Assembly: GCA_947044405.1 (NCBI GenBank)
Contig: CAMRHE010000067.1
Coordinates: forward strand, 5,213,501 to 5,277,500
Reading direction: 5' to 3'
Length of the DNA stretch: 64,000 nucleotides
Source of the DNA: Leptodactylus fallax
Lineage: Eukaryota > Chordata > Amphibia > Anura > Leptodactylidae
In this document: in pieces, positions 37,832-50,269 of the stretch
How positions within the stretch are numbered: position 1 is the first letter of the stretch
Layout of the letters: each line of letters opens with the position of its first letter
The notes under the pieces: generated by a model
Seen by the model: the letters and a program-made list of their open reading frames with translations, nothing else
What the model was told of the DNA's origin: nothing
The model's database searches: none
Program-made: the position numbers and the translations under genes

Positions 37832-37858
37832 ATGAAAGCTGAGAATCTCAGCTTTCAT
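37832..37858. repeat. 27-nt perfect palindrome
   Basis: ATGAAAGCTGAGA, one central A, then TCTCAGCTTTCAT: 13-bp arms around one base. This phrase is familiar to me from frog interspersed repeats, so it probably belongs to a larger decayed element. Confidence 0.85.
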
Positions 37859-39034
37859 CTGTACCTTCTTAAGCCTGAGGCTGAACAAGGGATCAGGGTT
37901 TATCCAACGCAGCAGAGCTTAGAAATTATTTTTTCCTACTGGCTCTTGCTCCAGCTAGTTGTCTTGCAGCCGAACACAGTGCAGTGTGGAGGAGAGAGGA
38001 TACAGCTGAGATCTAGGGACAGACACCCATTAAAAGGTGAATGAAGGGTGCAACACAGGCATAACACATAAAATAATATTAGATAAAGGCTAATACAGAA
38101 CTCAATTTTGTAGAAAATTTTTATATGTTTCATATCACATTAGCAATGTGCAGCTTGCTTCCACAATCCATTTTTTATTGCAAAGCACTTGCTATGCTAT
38201 AACTTCATCTGGTGTTGTGATTCCAAAGTGCTGATACTTGGAAACAGTTGGGTTGAGTTATTTACACTAGTCTTAATTTTTTGGATTTATTATTCATTTA
38301 TGTATCAGAGTACAAAATAAATTATATGCCTAGTAACAGGTTACACAATGGATGTTATACACGATCTTCAGTACAATTTCACTGATATGTTAAAATGTAC
38401 ATGGGTTTTCATCAAAATGTGAAATATCTGCAGGGTCTTGCTTGCTGTGCAGTCTGTTCTTTGGCTGTGTAAGCCTTCATACGAGGCGCCCTATCAATTT
38501 TCTGCTGCTAATAGCCCCATCATGGCCACAACATATTTTGCATTTCTGTCTAATATGAAGGTGTGCACAATACAGAGCAGTCTGTCCCCTCCCCCATTTA
38601 TTATTATGACTATTGGTTTCTTTACATGTAATTCTGCCAGATGTGACTGTAAAATAGTAAATAAATAGCTGATAAAAGTCCAAGTGACCATTATATAGGA
38701 GTTCCAGGGACACTGTACTCCAAATCCAGGTTACAATGCAGCTAATAAAATCCCTGAGACAGAAAAAGAGATCTCAGCACAATAAGGAAAGCTGCTTACT
38801 GTCAATAACCAACATCTCCGCGAAGCTCCAGACTCCTCTCTGCACAGTGTACAGGTCAGAAAGCCTGTGTAGAAACATGTGGAAGCTGTGAAGAGAGGCC
38901 TGCCCTTTCAGCCACCACTCATCATTTAACCATCTTGTACCTGCTGCTTTCTAAAGACAGAACTTTCCTAGTAACAGGGCATGCACAGCAAATTAGCAAG
39001 AAGGGAGACACCTAATGCCAGAAACTTTAGATGA

Positions 39035-39335
39035 CCGTGGCGTAGGTCCATGTGCTATCAGGGTTTTTCCCCAGATAGCACAATGACCCATTCATTTCTA
39101 TCAGCCTACACACATGACCATGTATTACACAGATCAGTGTGCAGACAGAAAGTCCGGGCCGAAAAAATCAGGACATATCCTATTCCTGTCCGGATTTGCA
39201 TCTGTGCTTCCACGGCTCCTGTTCATTGAATGAATGAGGTACATCTGTGTGCTGCCCGTGCACCCGGCGTGCTGTTCAATCATGGCCAGCGGCGAGCACA
39301 CAGTCGTGTGCAATTGGCTTTACAGAGGGTTTTCA
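39035..39335. repeat. Non-autonomous repeat, "acacacaagcg" family
   Basis: Inner boxes ggtccatgtgctatcaggg, attacacagatcagtgtgc and gaatgaatgaggtac, ending agcacacagtcgtgtgcaat. It is one of five related copies in this window. Confidence 0.5.
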
Positions 39336-40655
39336 TGGAGAAAACTGCAACATTTTAAAATAAAGTGTATGACACTTTGATCCAGAATCACATGCTCTAT
39401 TAAAAAAGCTGTCGGAAAACCTAGTGACCACTTAATTTGTCATTATTAAATGGCCAGCACACTATACATCTAGCCAAATGACACATGATTTGGTTCAGCA
39501 AGTCCCCAGGAGACAGCCTGATTGGCCTGTGCAACTGTAACTGTGATGGATTCTATAGGGGTATCAAGTATGCGCTTCTTTTTTGAGCAAACTCAGTGTC
39601 AGTTTTCTTAGAATAGGTAACAAAAGAAAATAAAAACATAGCTAAGATTAGTACTAAGCCGATCAGTTCTGTTCCCTTACAAGCAAGTCATCCATGTAGA
39701 TTTTGGGTTGCTTTGCCTAAAATAGATTACCTTATTAAGAAAACCCCTTTCCATATGCATTATTAGAGAATTAACTGCTCTGTAAGTTAACCATTGGCAA
39801 ACTAGAGCCATGCATGTATCGATCAGCTGATCATAGTGGTAGCTGCATTCTTAAAGGGATTCTCTTTGATGAGATAACCCTTTTAATTCTGCTCAATTTG
39901 CAAGCCACATAAACAGAATTCAATATGTAGAAGTGAGTTAGTTGTTTCTCACCCCCTCAATGTTGCAGTTTGTTAACATCAGTAAAGTTTTTTCACCCCC
40001 CCCCCAAAAAAAATTGGCAGACAAAGTGCCAATTGGCAGCCTTTTACCCATAGCTCTACTTTACATGACAATGAATTGCACTCCCTCTATCAAAATCTAC
40101 CTATCAAAATGTTCTGTATTCGGCATCCTGATGCAAAGTATCAAAAATGTTATAAAAAAATTTGAGTTTTTTTTTCTTAAATGACAGTTGTATATAGACA
40201 CAAATAGCATCACGCATTGTACCGATTCCTAATTCCCCTCAAGCGAGCTGGCTAATATGTGAGACAGTAAAATGATAAGGTAATGTATTTCAAAACATAT
40301 TTACAGGGTGTCCCAGGTAACAACACTGCAAATTTTAATAAAATCTGTACACATACATGCACACTCACACTTACCTTTTGTGCAGGTAAATGGATATTTA
40401 TCTAGCAGTTCAGGGAGACCGTAGATGATAAGGTAAATTGCATAGCTTCCCCTTAGCTTATGCTGCCCCGAACTGCTCCTCTCCGTCCCGACTGCTGAAT
40501 CCTATGACAACAGGTTTGCTGTTGTAATGATAGATGAGTGAAGAGGATTGTATGGGTGAAGAGCTGGAAGTCAATAATGAAGCAGAGAAGACTGTATAAG
40601 GCTGCACCTCCTCTTGTCGCTGCTGATCAGCGAAGGGGATCTTGGCCAGAAGCGC

Positions 40656-41132
40656 TTAAAGGGGTATTCTCATGAACATAACCAAATTTCGATTTGAAGT
40701 CAATTGAAAGTTAAATATTTTTGCAAATATAAATAATTAAAAATTTTGCTGAGTTTTAAAGATTTTCTCTAACCATCTCTTGTCTTGATCGGTTGCCAAT
40801 GGATACGACCATGAATGGAGAAACTTTCTATGGTCTGTGAATGGTCATAAACCCAACCATGATTTCCTTATTGGGGCCAGGAAGGGACACTACATGAGAC
40901 ATAAAATAATCTGGCCACAACAAGGAAATCATGGCTGGACTCTAAGTATACAAAGCTCCTATATTCATGGTCGTATCTATTGGGAACCGGTCAAGACAAC
41001 AAAATGTCAGATGATTAGAGAAAATCTTTAAAATTCTGCAAAATTTGGAATTATTTATTTTTACAAAAAATGTTTAACTTTTAAATGTTTATCATTTTAA
41101 ATATGATTATGTTCATTGGAAAACTCCTTTAA
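40656..41132. mobile_element. Foldback element, family A, copy 3 (complete)
   Basis: It is bounded by TTAA at 40656-40659 and 41129-41132. Left end AAGGGGTATTCTCATGAACA; right end inverse TGTTCATTGGAAAACTCCTT. The core arms are CAATGGATACGACCATGAAT (about 40797) and its inverse (ATTCATGGTCGTATCTATTG, about 40963). This 477-bp copy defines the family limits. Confidence 0.88.
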
Positions 41133-41194
41133 CTGCAGTACCGCCCCTTCTGAGGTGCAGGAGAGTGCTACCTAAGGAGAGATGCTTAACAAGC

Positions 41195-41457
41195 CTTAGG
41201 CTACATTCACAGTGAATACTGGCCATGTGATGTCCGTTTTTTAATGGATCTCACACGGCAGAATTAATTTCACTGTCAGTGAATGGGGGCTATTCACAGA
41301 CCGGCAAGATATAGGTCATGTCCTATTTTTGTTTCCACCATACACAGCAATGTATGGGGGATCCATGAAAACGGGTGCCCCTCCGGTGCAAGATGGCTGA
41401 GAAAAATGGACATTTTTTATGGCCGTTCTGCACCTCTTTCGTGTGAATGTAGCCTTA
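41195..41457. mobile_element. Palindromic-ended repeat, TTAGGCTACATTCACA family
   Basis: Left end CCTTAGGCTACATTCACAG; right end GTGTGAATGTAGCCTTATGG. Interior: gatgtccgttttttaatgg and tcagtgaatgggggct. The inverted ends are clear. Confidence 0.75.
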
Positions 41458-42904
41458 TGGCTGAGTGTAGCTCTGCATTTACTGGTGCATACAAAACATG
41501 TACACACCGGACCTCTTGCTGAAACAAGGATAGATGTCTTTCTCGTACTAAATACTTATCACTCTCTACCATTTCACAATCATCTGCCTATTTTTTCAAT
41601 GGATGACAGGTACACATATACTGAGAACAGAAATATCATCTTTGGTCAATATATAAATCTAGTGTGTAACTTAAAAAATCTAGGAAAGGTCTAAGTAAAC
41701 ATGATTCACACCCAGTCATTAAATGAATTTCCATAAAGTCATTAAAAAAATACAAAAGTATAAGAAAATATTCTTACAAAAGACATGTAGATAGTTAAAA
41801 ATTGCCAAAAAAATTACCATCTCACAAACAGTAATATTTCATTAATAAACTATGCCCCGGCTAGTAGAAAACTCTTCTTTTTAATATACGGTTATAAACA
41901 AAATTACACTACTTGTTCTTCTACTAAAATTGATCTGCATTATAAACACCATTGATTTTAGTCTGGCATTCAGATCCTTCAGATAAGCTGTTGGCCTTGT
42001 TTTTTTTGTAACAGACCAATACAGTAATAGTAATTATACAGATAAAACCTATTGTAACAAAGCAAATTTGTCAATGCAAATACGTCAACCAAATAAAAAA
42101 AATAAAACAACGTAGATGCAGAATACTTTTGCGTTGGATCCACAATTAAATCGATATAAAAAGCTAAAAAATTAGAGCAGGCAGATCTATGATGGCTGTA
42201 ATTAGAATAGCAGGTCGAATCAGATGTAGGAAAGGGGAATCGTAAATAGGATATGTATAAAACTATGAACTGGGCAACAGATTAGAATATACATAAAATC
42301 TAATGAAAAAAAAATCCAAAAACATCTGATTCACATGTAATGGAAATGTATGGTTTAGAAATATAGCAGTGGCACAAGGATGCTGAGAAATATCCTGCCA
42401 TGTACACTACATAGCAGAGAAGACCATACACTTTACAAATAAAGTCTTGAATCTGCCAATTTTGTCAGGATAGGCCAACCTATGTGGGTGTCCGACTTAC
42501 CCCCCGAAAGAAAAAAAAAAAAAAGGACAAGATGGTTTTATTTCAACCTACCAAATCTATTTCTGTTTATAGAAGAGCTAAGCCACTATTACAGATGTGT
42601 CATTGACTTTCTCCCCTCGACCCTTTCAAGACACATGTACGCTCAGCCAAACCAAGTATGCATGTGAGGTCCAGAAGGGATAGCTGTTGAATGACAAGCA
42701 TTTGGTCAACAGCTAAGTGTATGGGACAATTTACTTCTCTGCACAGGCCAAGCAGATAAATACTCATTCTAAATAGTACAAAATGGATACATTTGCACTT
42801 AATATTCTTCATATGAAGCAATGTGTGATGGAATGGAAGAATATATCTCTAGAATACAGTGGAAAGATTTTATAATAAAAAATAACTTTGGAAATAATAT
42901 AAAT

Positions 42905-42990
42905 ATCTCTTACCATTTTGTTTCTACAGCTCCTATTCAGACCTTTATATCTCCATGGTAACAGACTACAAACAAATCCTGTGTAGTCCC
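42905..42990 (-). repeat. Repeat shared with 27820-27900
   Basis: The reverse complement contains gtctgttaccatggaga, then gagctgtagaaacaaaat. Confidence 0.6.
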
Positions 42991-43704
42991 TATAGAGAAC
43001 AACTAAATAGCTTTTCTAAGCAAGTAGTAATGCTGACATGCATCATATCATTTTTTTTTCATGTCTTTCTATCGATAGAAAAAAAGCAAAAGGTCTGAGA
43101 TGTGTTCCTAAAGGATCCCATTAATTACTATAGGATTTGCTGACAGATTTTGGAAGACCCTCAGTTGAGGGCTGCTGCTAAAGGAAAGAAGAATCTGTCA
43201 ACATGATCCTTGAAATTTATTGGCACATGGCACTGGCTCTCAAAAATCCAGACCAGAATTAAGAAAATTTACCAAGACCTTAAATAGAAGACCATGTACT
43301 GTTCATAACTTGTGGCTGACCAAACCCCAGCACTTGTGTTCTCAACATTCTGGCTACCTGCAGCCTCAAGAAGAGGGAGCATAGAAGCTTACTGCATACG
43401 GTCATATGTTAAACTCAGTAATAACAATATACAGTGGGGGCATTGGTTGAGGGGGCATTTTCAGAAATTCCCTGTAGGTTGAGGGACATCAGAAAGCAGA
43501 GACGAGCAGGAACTTGAGTAGTGTTGGAAAGGAGTGGCGCGGTGATCGTTGGGGGTATCACTTTTTTATGTTAGGATCCCCATTCTAAGTATCATTCTGA
43601 TTTTCAGAAAAAAAGGTTCAATCAATGTAAATAAAAAATGTATTTTCTAATACACTTTGTGTTCAAGATCTCTTCTTGCTGTCCATGAAGAAAATATTCT
43701 TGTT

Positions 43705-43940
43705 TAGACTATATGCACACCACCATGCTGATTTTCAACTGTGTTTTTCACAGCCAAATTGGCACCTCATGTGCATCCATTGTTTTCACAGACCCTTTGA
43801 TTTTTAGTGGGACAATCAGATCCGTGAAAACGGAGCGGCATTTCCGACCCATCAAAGAGTAGAGCAAAGTCTACTTTTTCATCGATCACAGACACCACTT
43901 GGCCATGAAATCTGGTCGTGCGAACAAGCTACATGCCCTG
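43705..43940. repeat. Non-autonomous repeat, "acacacaagcg" family
   Basis: Starts tagactatatgcacaccac and ends gtcgtgcgaacaagctac; internal cagatccgtgaaaacgg. Confidence 0.45.
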
Positions 43941-44217
43941 CCCTGATCTACAACTGGTCACAGCTGATATCCACAACTGTATCCAATCTAGGATACACTG
44001 GCACATTGTAGCAAACTATCATAACAGGAGGTAGAGTTGTGCTGCTGAGCTCTCAGTTGTGGGAACTATTAGATCTGTAAAGGTTTTCAGCCTCTGGAGT
44101 TAAACATTCCCATTCGCTGACAATGGAGATCGTGAAAATCACGAGGAATTGAAACGCAAAGTTTATTAGAACATTTTATTTATTAAACAATGATTAAAAA
44201 GAATTTCCATAAACATA

Positions 44218-44712
44218 GAGGGGCTTATTTATCAATACTGTCTTAAACTACGAATCCCATTTTACCATATTATGACCTTCATAAATATGGAGTGTTCCTA
44301 GAAGCACCAAAGTTTTGATTCAAATACCATCAACTAAAAGTGTTGAGCTTTACCACGAGACAAATATTTGTCGCAAAACATGAAGACAAAAAAAACGTAA
44401 CACGCTGTAAGGAACAAATATTTGGCGCACGCATCCAAAACCCTACAATTTTTGGGGCAAAATAAGCAAACATAAGTCATCTCTCCTTTACTAAGGAGAC
44501 AAATGTGTGGCAAACATAAATCTTTCGTAAGGTTTGACACATCTAAACCACGCTCGTTCTGAGGCACATCTTTCGAAAGTGTCGAACCAGTCGTATTTTT
44601 CTGTTCTTTCTGGCACACACTGTTCATAAGTATGTCACAAAGACTGGGCACCATAAATTTTGGCGCAAATGTAGACAGAAAAGTGTCAGACTTTGATTGA
44701 TAAATATGCCCC
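44218..44712. mobile_element. MITE with GGGGCTTATTTATCAAT ends
   Basis: Left end GAGGGGCTTATTTATCAAT; right end ATTGATAAATATGCCCC. The length is about 495 bp. The interior repeats tttgtcgc/tttggcgc-like words in both orientations. The 106-codon minus frame inside is a by-product. Confidence 0.8.
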
Positions 44713-45411
44713 AGAATGTCTAGGACAAGGTCTGATACAACATTAAGGAGGATCTGCCCATTAGACAGCCTAGGCTATGATAGAGCAACACCAAGATTTT
44801 TACGCCTGCATCACTAATATGGCCAAATATTCTTTGCTGTCATTTTCTCTATAGCAGAATATAATGTAATTTACTGTACAGTGATACGTCCTTTCCATTT
44901 AAGGCTTCAAAACTGAGCTGAATTTTCCTATTTTCCTCTTGCTGACCCTGTAAAAGTGATAAATAGCAGAATCAGAGAGCTCGATCAATAGTATTTCTCT
45001 TCTAAGATGAACTGTATGCAGTGTATGTTGCCTCGGTATAGTGGCAGGGGAAAGTTGATGGATATTGGATGTCCCTGGAGAGAAATGCAAGAGCGGTAAT
45101 TACATTTTAATCAAGAATCTTCACTTCTCTACACTGACTGCATTACTACATATTAGTGTTTACCTTCCAAGGAACCGCTTCTCTATGGCCACTGCCTTGT
45201 TACTGACTCTCCTACAGGAATGTGGGAAATAAAACTTCTCAACCTCGTGTTTTCATACATCGATCTATATAATGCCCTTGCAAAAAATAATGTAATCGGT
45301 CTATGGAGATACCAGACATTAGTGTAGAAGAAAAGTATGTCAAAGAAATAAGGTGACGACATTGCTCTCGCGCTGAATTACAAATGAAATGCAAGACATC
45401 AAGTCTAGTAT

Positions 45412-45457
<46 letters not shown>

Positions 45458-47194
45458 TTTTTTTTTTTAATTTGTGGGTCATGTCCAGATTACGACGACA
45501 GCCAGTTTATCGTGCCAAGATACTGCTGTTTTTTTCTGAATGCAAATGTAGAAATATAAAGCAATGTACACCAAGATATTCCTGTGATCTTCAACATGTA
45601 CTTGAAATTTGGGGAAATGGCAACCCCAGTGGTCATGGGCACCGCAGAAACCTTAGTGCTGACATTTATCTTGTAGAACCTACCAATATATTTTTCAAGC
45701 AAATTGAAAAATGTGCAAAAATACAAACAAACTAAAAATAACCATACACACACATAGATAATGAAACATAAGGGTGGGTAATAAAAATACATGGCATACT
45801 CCATTCCATATACCGTACATTCCAGGGACTTTTTTGCTTTGAGGCACTAACCATGGATTAGTGGACAGCTGCCAGGCTGAAGAACCAGCTACAATATCTA
45901 AGGGAAATGCTGAAAGCTATAAGGAAAATGTGAAACAATGCAGCAAGTTTCCATAGCATGTCGTCTGGAAATTCGTGATCTTGAGATTGTCTCTCAACTA
46001 CAGTCTGAAGCTTATTGCAGCACCGGCTGAAGAGCAACCCCAATGCTCTTGAAGAAGAATGAAAACAAGGCTTAAACAGTAGACATAATCTTACAGGATG
46101 ATGAAGTAACCGTTCACTAATGGAGCTCGCCAGTAAACCAGTAAAGAGCCTGAGCAGGGTTACACGCTACCAACCAGGTGGTGTAAATCACATTTGTTGC
46201 AATCTTGGCTAACACTAGCTGATGTTGGGTTGACCTTAGTGCGGCTTACTAGCTAACATTGCTGTGTTTAACCGTTCTCTCACTCAATGTTTTTCAACAA
46301 TCCTCTCTTTCTTCTTCGTATGTGGCCTCGGCCTTTTTTTTCAGAGCTTGTTGAAGCTGAACAGGCTTAGCTAGGGGAAACTTGTATTTAGCGTTAAGGT
46401 TTGTCCCACCTCGAGAGGCCACCTGGTCCAGGATTCCAGTTGTTTGTTGAGATTTCAGACCAAAAAAAAATAAAAAAAATCTCTGCTTTATAAATGAGAC
46501 TTCTCACTCCTGTAAGAAAACTAGACTGTAAATGAATCCAGTGTGAAGTCAATTTTCTTGTAAATAAAACGTAGGGTGTGAAAAAAAAAAAAAAAAAAAG
46601 ATTGGACTAATTTCAGCAGTCCGGGTAGACGGAGTAAAGTGGTTGTTATTGCCCTCTAGTGCCACAGTGAAGACTCACTTTTAACTCCAGCTTTTTGAAA
46701 AAGTCAAATTGACAATTTAGGTCAATTAAAAAAAGTTGTTTTTTTTATACTGTTATGTTCACCTCAAATAATTTTATATAAAAAAGGAATTAAAATTTTA
46801 TTTTTGCTTCAATTACCATAGTGTTTTTAAATCAAAATTTTTACATTTTAGTTATTTTATATAATTACAACTATCGTATAGAACTACTTTACAAATGCCC
46901 AACAATATAAAATATTATATATTAATAATATACTCTCTTATGTCATAGCAATATCTACTAATATCTTATGATATTCCACATGTATTAAGGACTGTTTACA
47001 TATAACAATAATTACCATTGACTTTCTGAGAGCACATAAAAATTATTGACTATCATTTATCAAAATTGGTAGTAAATTTGTAAAAATTATCGGTAAATGC
47101 AAGACAAGCTGAATTTGCAACATATATCCCGCTATGATCAAAGTTAGGTTCAAAAACAAGTAAAAGAAGTTGATTACTTGGAATCAATTTTGGG
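44713..47194. other. CNPY1 intron, no gene recognised; part may be conserved
   Basis: 44880-45400 has no recognisable repeat and includes gcggtaattacattttaatc, a homeodomain-like cluster. 46560-47180 is strongly AT-rich. Confidence 0.3.
45414..45453. repeat. (TA)n microsatellite followed by poly-T
   Basis: About twenty TA dinucleotides, then a T-run at 45456-45468. Confidence 0.95.
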
Positions 47195-47452
47195 TAGAGT
47201 CAGACTACGTAAAAATATACCGACTCCAACTCCAATTTCAAAATAAAAATATTATATTTTACCATGGTAAATATGAATATTATTAAATATAAATAGTCAG
47301 TATACAATCAATATTTATTATTATTACAATTACCATGGTATATTTGTTATACACTGTCATATATGAGCCATTTATGAAAGTCAGGGTAAGAAAAATAGAG
47401 TCAGAGTAGGAGTCGGAGTACTGGCTTACCGACTCCTACAGCTAAGGATTGT
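47195..47452. mobile_element. hAT-like non-autonomous repeat, copy 2
   Basis: Left part tatacgtaa-like then ccgactccaactccaatttc; right part gagtcagagtaggagtcgg and ccgactcctacagc. The AT-rich centre contains two perfect taccatggtaa-type words (47260, 47330). Confidence 0.65.
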
Positions 47453-47477
47453 ATTGATGTCCACCGGATACTCCTAT

Positions 47478-47960
47478 CATTTGTCAGTGGTTTATTATTA
47501 TTATTATTTATTTATATAGTACCATTAATTCCATGGTGCAGTACATTATATTAATTCCATGGTGCTGGACATTATTATATTAATTCCATGGTGCTGTACA
47601 TTATATTAATTCCATGGTGCAGTACATTATATTAATTCCATGGTGCTGGACATTATTATATTAATTCCATGGTGCTGGACATTATTATATTAATTCCATG
47701 GTGCAGTACATTATATTAATCCAGGGCTGGACATTATATTAATTCCATGGTGCTGGACATTATTATATTAATTCCATTGTGCAGTACATTATATTAATTC
47801 CATGGTGCTGGACATTATTATATTAATTCCATGGTGCTTTACATTTGAGGATTTACATACGGTACACATAATATACAAAACAAATTTAATACTAACAGTG
47901 ATCACTGGCACAGTGGGATAGAGGGCCCTGCCCGCAAGGGCTTACAATCTATGAGGGAAG
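47478..47960 (-). mobile_element. SINE/LINE2-type tail, minus strand, containing a tandem expansion
   Basis: Read on the minus strand it has agattgtaagcccttgcggg and gcagggccctctatcccact, then an expanded terminal segment and an (AAT)n tail near 47490. The same element unexpanded is at 9300-9462. Confidence 0.75.
47518..47845. repeat. 29-32 bp minisatellite, about 11 units, born inside a SINE tail
   Basis: The unit is ATTAATTCCATGGTGCTGG followed by ACATTATTATAT. Variants have cagtacattatat in place of ctggacattattatat, and the two types alternate irregularly. The unit matches the tail segment caccatggaattaatgg of the host element. Confidence 0.9.
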
Positions 47961-49070
47961 AGGGATAGAGACAGAAGGTGGGGGAGAGGCTGTACAGGTG
48001 GTGGTGTGGTGACAGTAGTGTTATTGGAGGTTGTAGGCCTTCCTGAATAGGTGAGTCTTCAGGACCTTCGTGGTTTACAAAACTGCTGGGTGTAAATGCT
48101 TTCTTAGTAGTATAGAAGGTTGGGTGCACTCAGAATATGATGCCTTGTGGAGCAACTTAACAGCCAACATTTGGTACATCGACGAATTTATACTCTTCCA
48201 AATAACTACTTATAATACATTCTATACAAATGCCCATAAATGTCTGAATCTATAGTTTTAATATACAAATTAAATTGCCAAATTAACTAATTGTATTTAT
48301 TTTTCCAAATCTACCTTTACAAAAGCAGAATATAAATTTTATGCTATATCTTTTACTTTTATGCAATTTTAAGTGTGTAAATAAATTGACTATTCTTGAC
48401 TACATGGTGTAGAAGAATAAATTAGCCCCAATTAAAACGCTATATCTATATATTGTGAGGTCTGGGTAATAGCTCAGTGCTACTGACTTAGCATGGGAGC
48501 TGTCCTAGTATCTACTTAATTGGAGGTAAACATGACAATATTGTATGTACAGCGGCACAAGCCCCTTTATATGGCTAGGAAGGAGTCAATTAACGCCTGT
48601 TTATCCCAAAGAAGAAATCTTGGATTACAAGTACCAAGTACAACCACTGGGATTGGTATAAGGATGGTGGGGTGATACAAAGACATTCATATTGGATACT
48701 ATATTTTATACCAACTATAGGCAGCCTGTGAAGTGTAATTGCTGAATTGCTTTCCATAACCAGAGATAAGAGCCCCAGCAGTCAGTTTATACCATGAAAT
48801 AAAATAGTAAAGACGCATGCAGAGAACTACGTGGGAAAGGTTCAGTGTGACACCACTGCGTGAGATTCTGGATATTGGTAGTCTTGGTATTGCCGCTCCT
48901 CATGACTGGAGATCACTACATTAACACTGCTTTAACACCTTAGTACCAAGCCTACTGGATTTGGGCTGGAGTTCTGTAAAGGAGTTGTCACATGAAGATT
49001 ATTATATATAGATAAATCCAACCCATAGTTATTAACTTTTTGTATTTACACTTACAGAAAGTGCTGAAGT

Positions 49071-49270
49071 CATAGTTACGTAGTTACATAGTAGATGAGG
49101 TTGGATGAAGACATAAATTTAACCTGTAACCCTACGCTGTTGATCCAGAGGAAGGCAAAAAAAAACAAAAAACAAAACATTAAGCTGATGCCAATTGCCC
49201 CAAGTCAGGGGAAAAAACTAGTTCTTGACTCCAAATCTGGATCAACTTGAGTTTTCCAGATAACTGAGGA
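49071..49270 (+). repeat. Frog repeat with "agttacgtagttacatag" start
   Basis: Phrases in order: tacgtagttacatagtagat, tgatccagaggaaggcaaaa, tgccaattgccccaagtca. I recognise the series from frog genomes, where it is usually attributed to a LINE or its SINE partner. The class is not certain. Confidence 0.6.
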
Positions 49271-50076
49271 ATACAATAAGAATAGCACCCCCTGTTGTTT
49301 CTTTAAAAAGCTTTTCCAGTGTCCATCTTAGTAAATGTGCTAAGGTGGACATGCAAGCTTAGAGTTGCTATCTGATCCATCAAGTATACAGAAGGATCTC
49401 TGGTATGGTGAGTCGGCTGCAGCATCTTCTCTGCTTGTCAGATGCAAGCAGAGGAGAAGCTCCAGTTTCAGATGTAGCTGACTTAAACCAATGGAGCAAA
49501 GAGAAAACCAAGACTGAGCATGTGTGTCCAGTTTAATACAACTACTGAGATGGATATAGAAAAGGTTACTCATAGAAACAGCAGGAGGCGCTATTCTAAC
49601 ATTATTCTTGGAATATCTGGGGATATAAGCATTTTCTAAACAATGTGTAAATACAAAAATGTTTGTGCTAATGCAATATATGGAGATGGAAAGGAACATT
49701 ATTGGCAAAATTAATATACTTACTTAGGCCTAGTACACCTCCTAACAGGTTCCTAGTACAAATGAAACCTTCACAGTACACTTAGATCATCATGTACAGA
49801 ATCTCTGCCAGAAAACTGTTGTAAATGAGTAAATCTGACGGGGCGATGAGATTGCTCCAACCATGCCCTCTTTGAAGAAAGTGGTACGCAGGGCACAGAA
49901 TTTAAAAGGCTGCAATTTTTGCACAAAAATTCAGACTTACGCAAAAAATTACAACTTTTTAATGGCTTGTACACCATGATAAATCCTGCTTGTACAGAAC
50001 GTTACAGTAGTCAATAGTCATTTGTAGAGGTGACCGCTAAGACCTGTGATTGGCTGCATTAGATACCTAGCACAAA

Positions 50077-50090
50077 GGGGGGGGGGGGGG
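50077..50090. repeat. Uninterrupted run of 14 G
   Basis: Fourteen consecutive guanines, unusual in this AT-rich intron; G-quadruplex-prone and liable to sequencing error. Confidence 0.95.
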
Positions 50091-50269
50091 TCACTGCTGA
50101 AATGGTCTGTAAATGGAAGACTGAACCTGCTGCCATTGACACCGTAGGACCGGAGAGAGGCAAGTACAGTTTGTTTACGTGGAACACTGTTAAACATTGA
50201 AACAATGAGCTGGACAAACCCTTTAACCACCGTTGGACTCTTACCACATGAATAGAGAAACCTAAAACT

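Larger units (their letters stand above)
37181..40655. other. CNPY1 intron, no gene recognised
   Basis: Contains the short palindrome at 37832 and the repeat at 39035. The rest holds no clear repeat borders or exons. C- and A-runs lie at about 39986-40012. Confidence 0.35.
41458..44217. other. CNPY1 intron, no gene recognised
   Basis: Holds the repeat pieces at 42905 and 43705; otherwise AT-rich DNA. No exon-like reading frame. Confidence 0.4.
47961..50269. other. CNPY1 intron, no gene recognised
   Basis: Contains the repeat at 49071 and a G14 run. A 122-codon minus frame at 49708-49340 has no recognisable domain. Confidence 0.4.

Noticed and set aside
49340..49708. 122-codon minus-strand open frame
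   Set aside because: No family resemblance, and it would need an exon border I cannot see.
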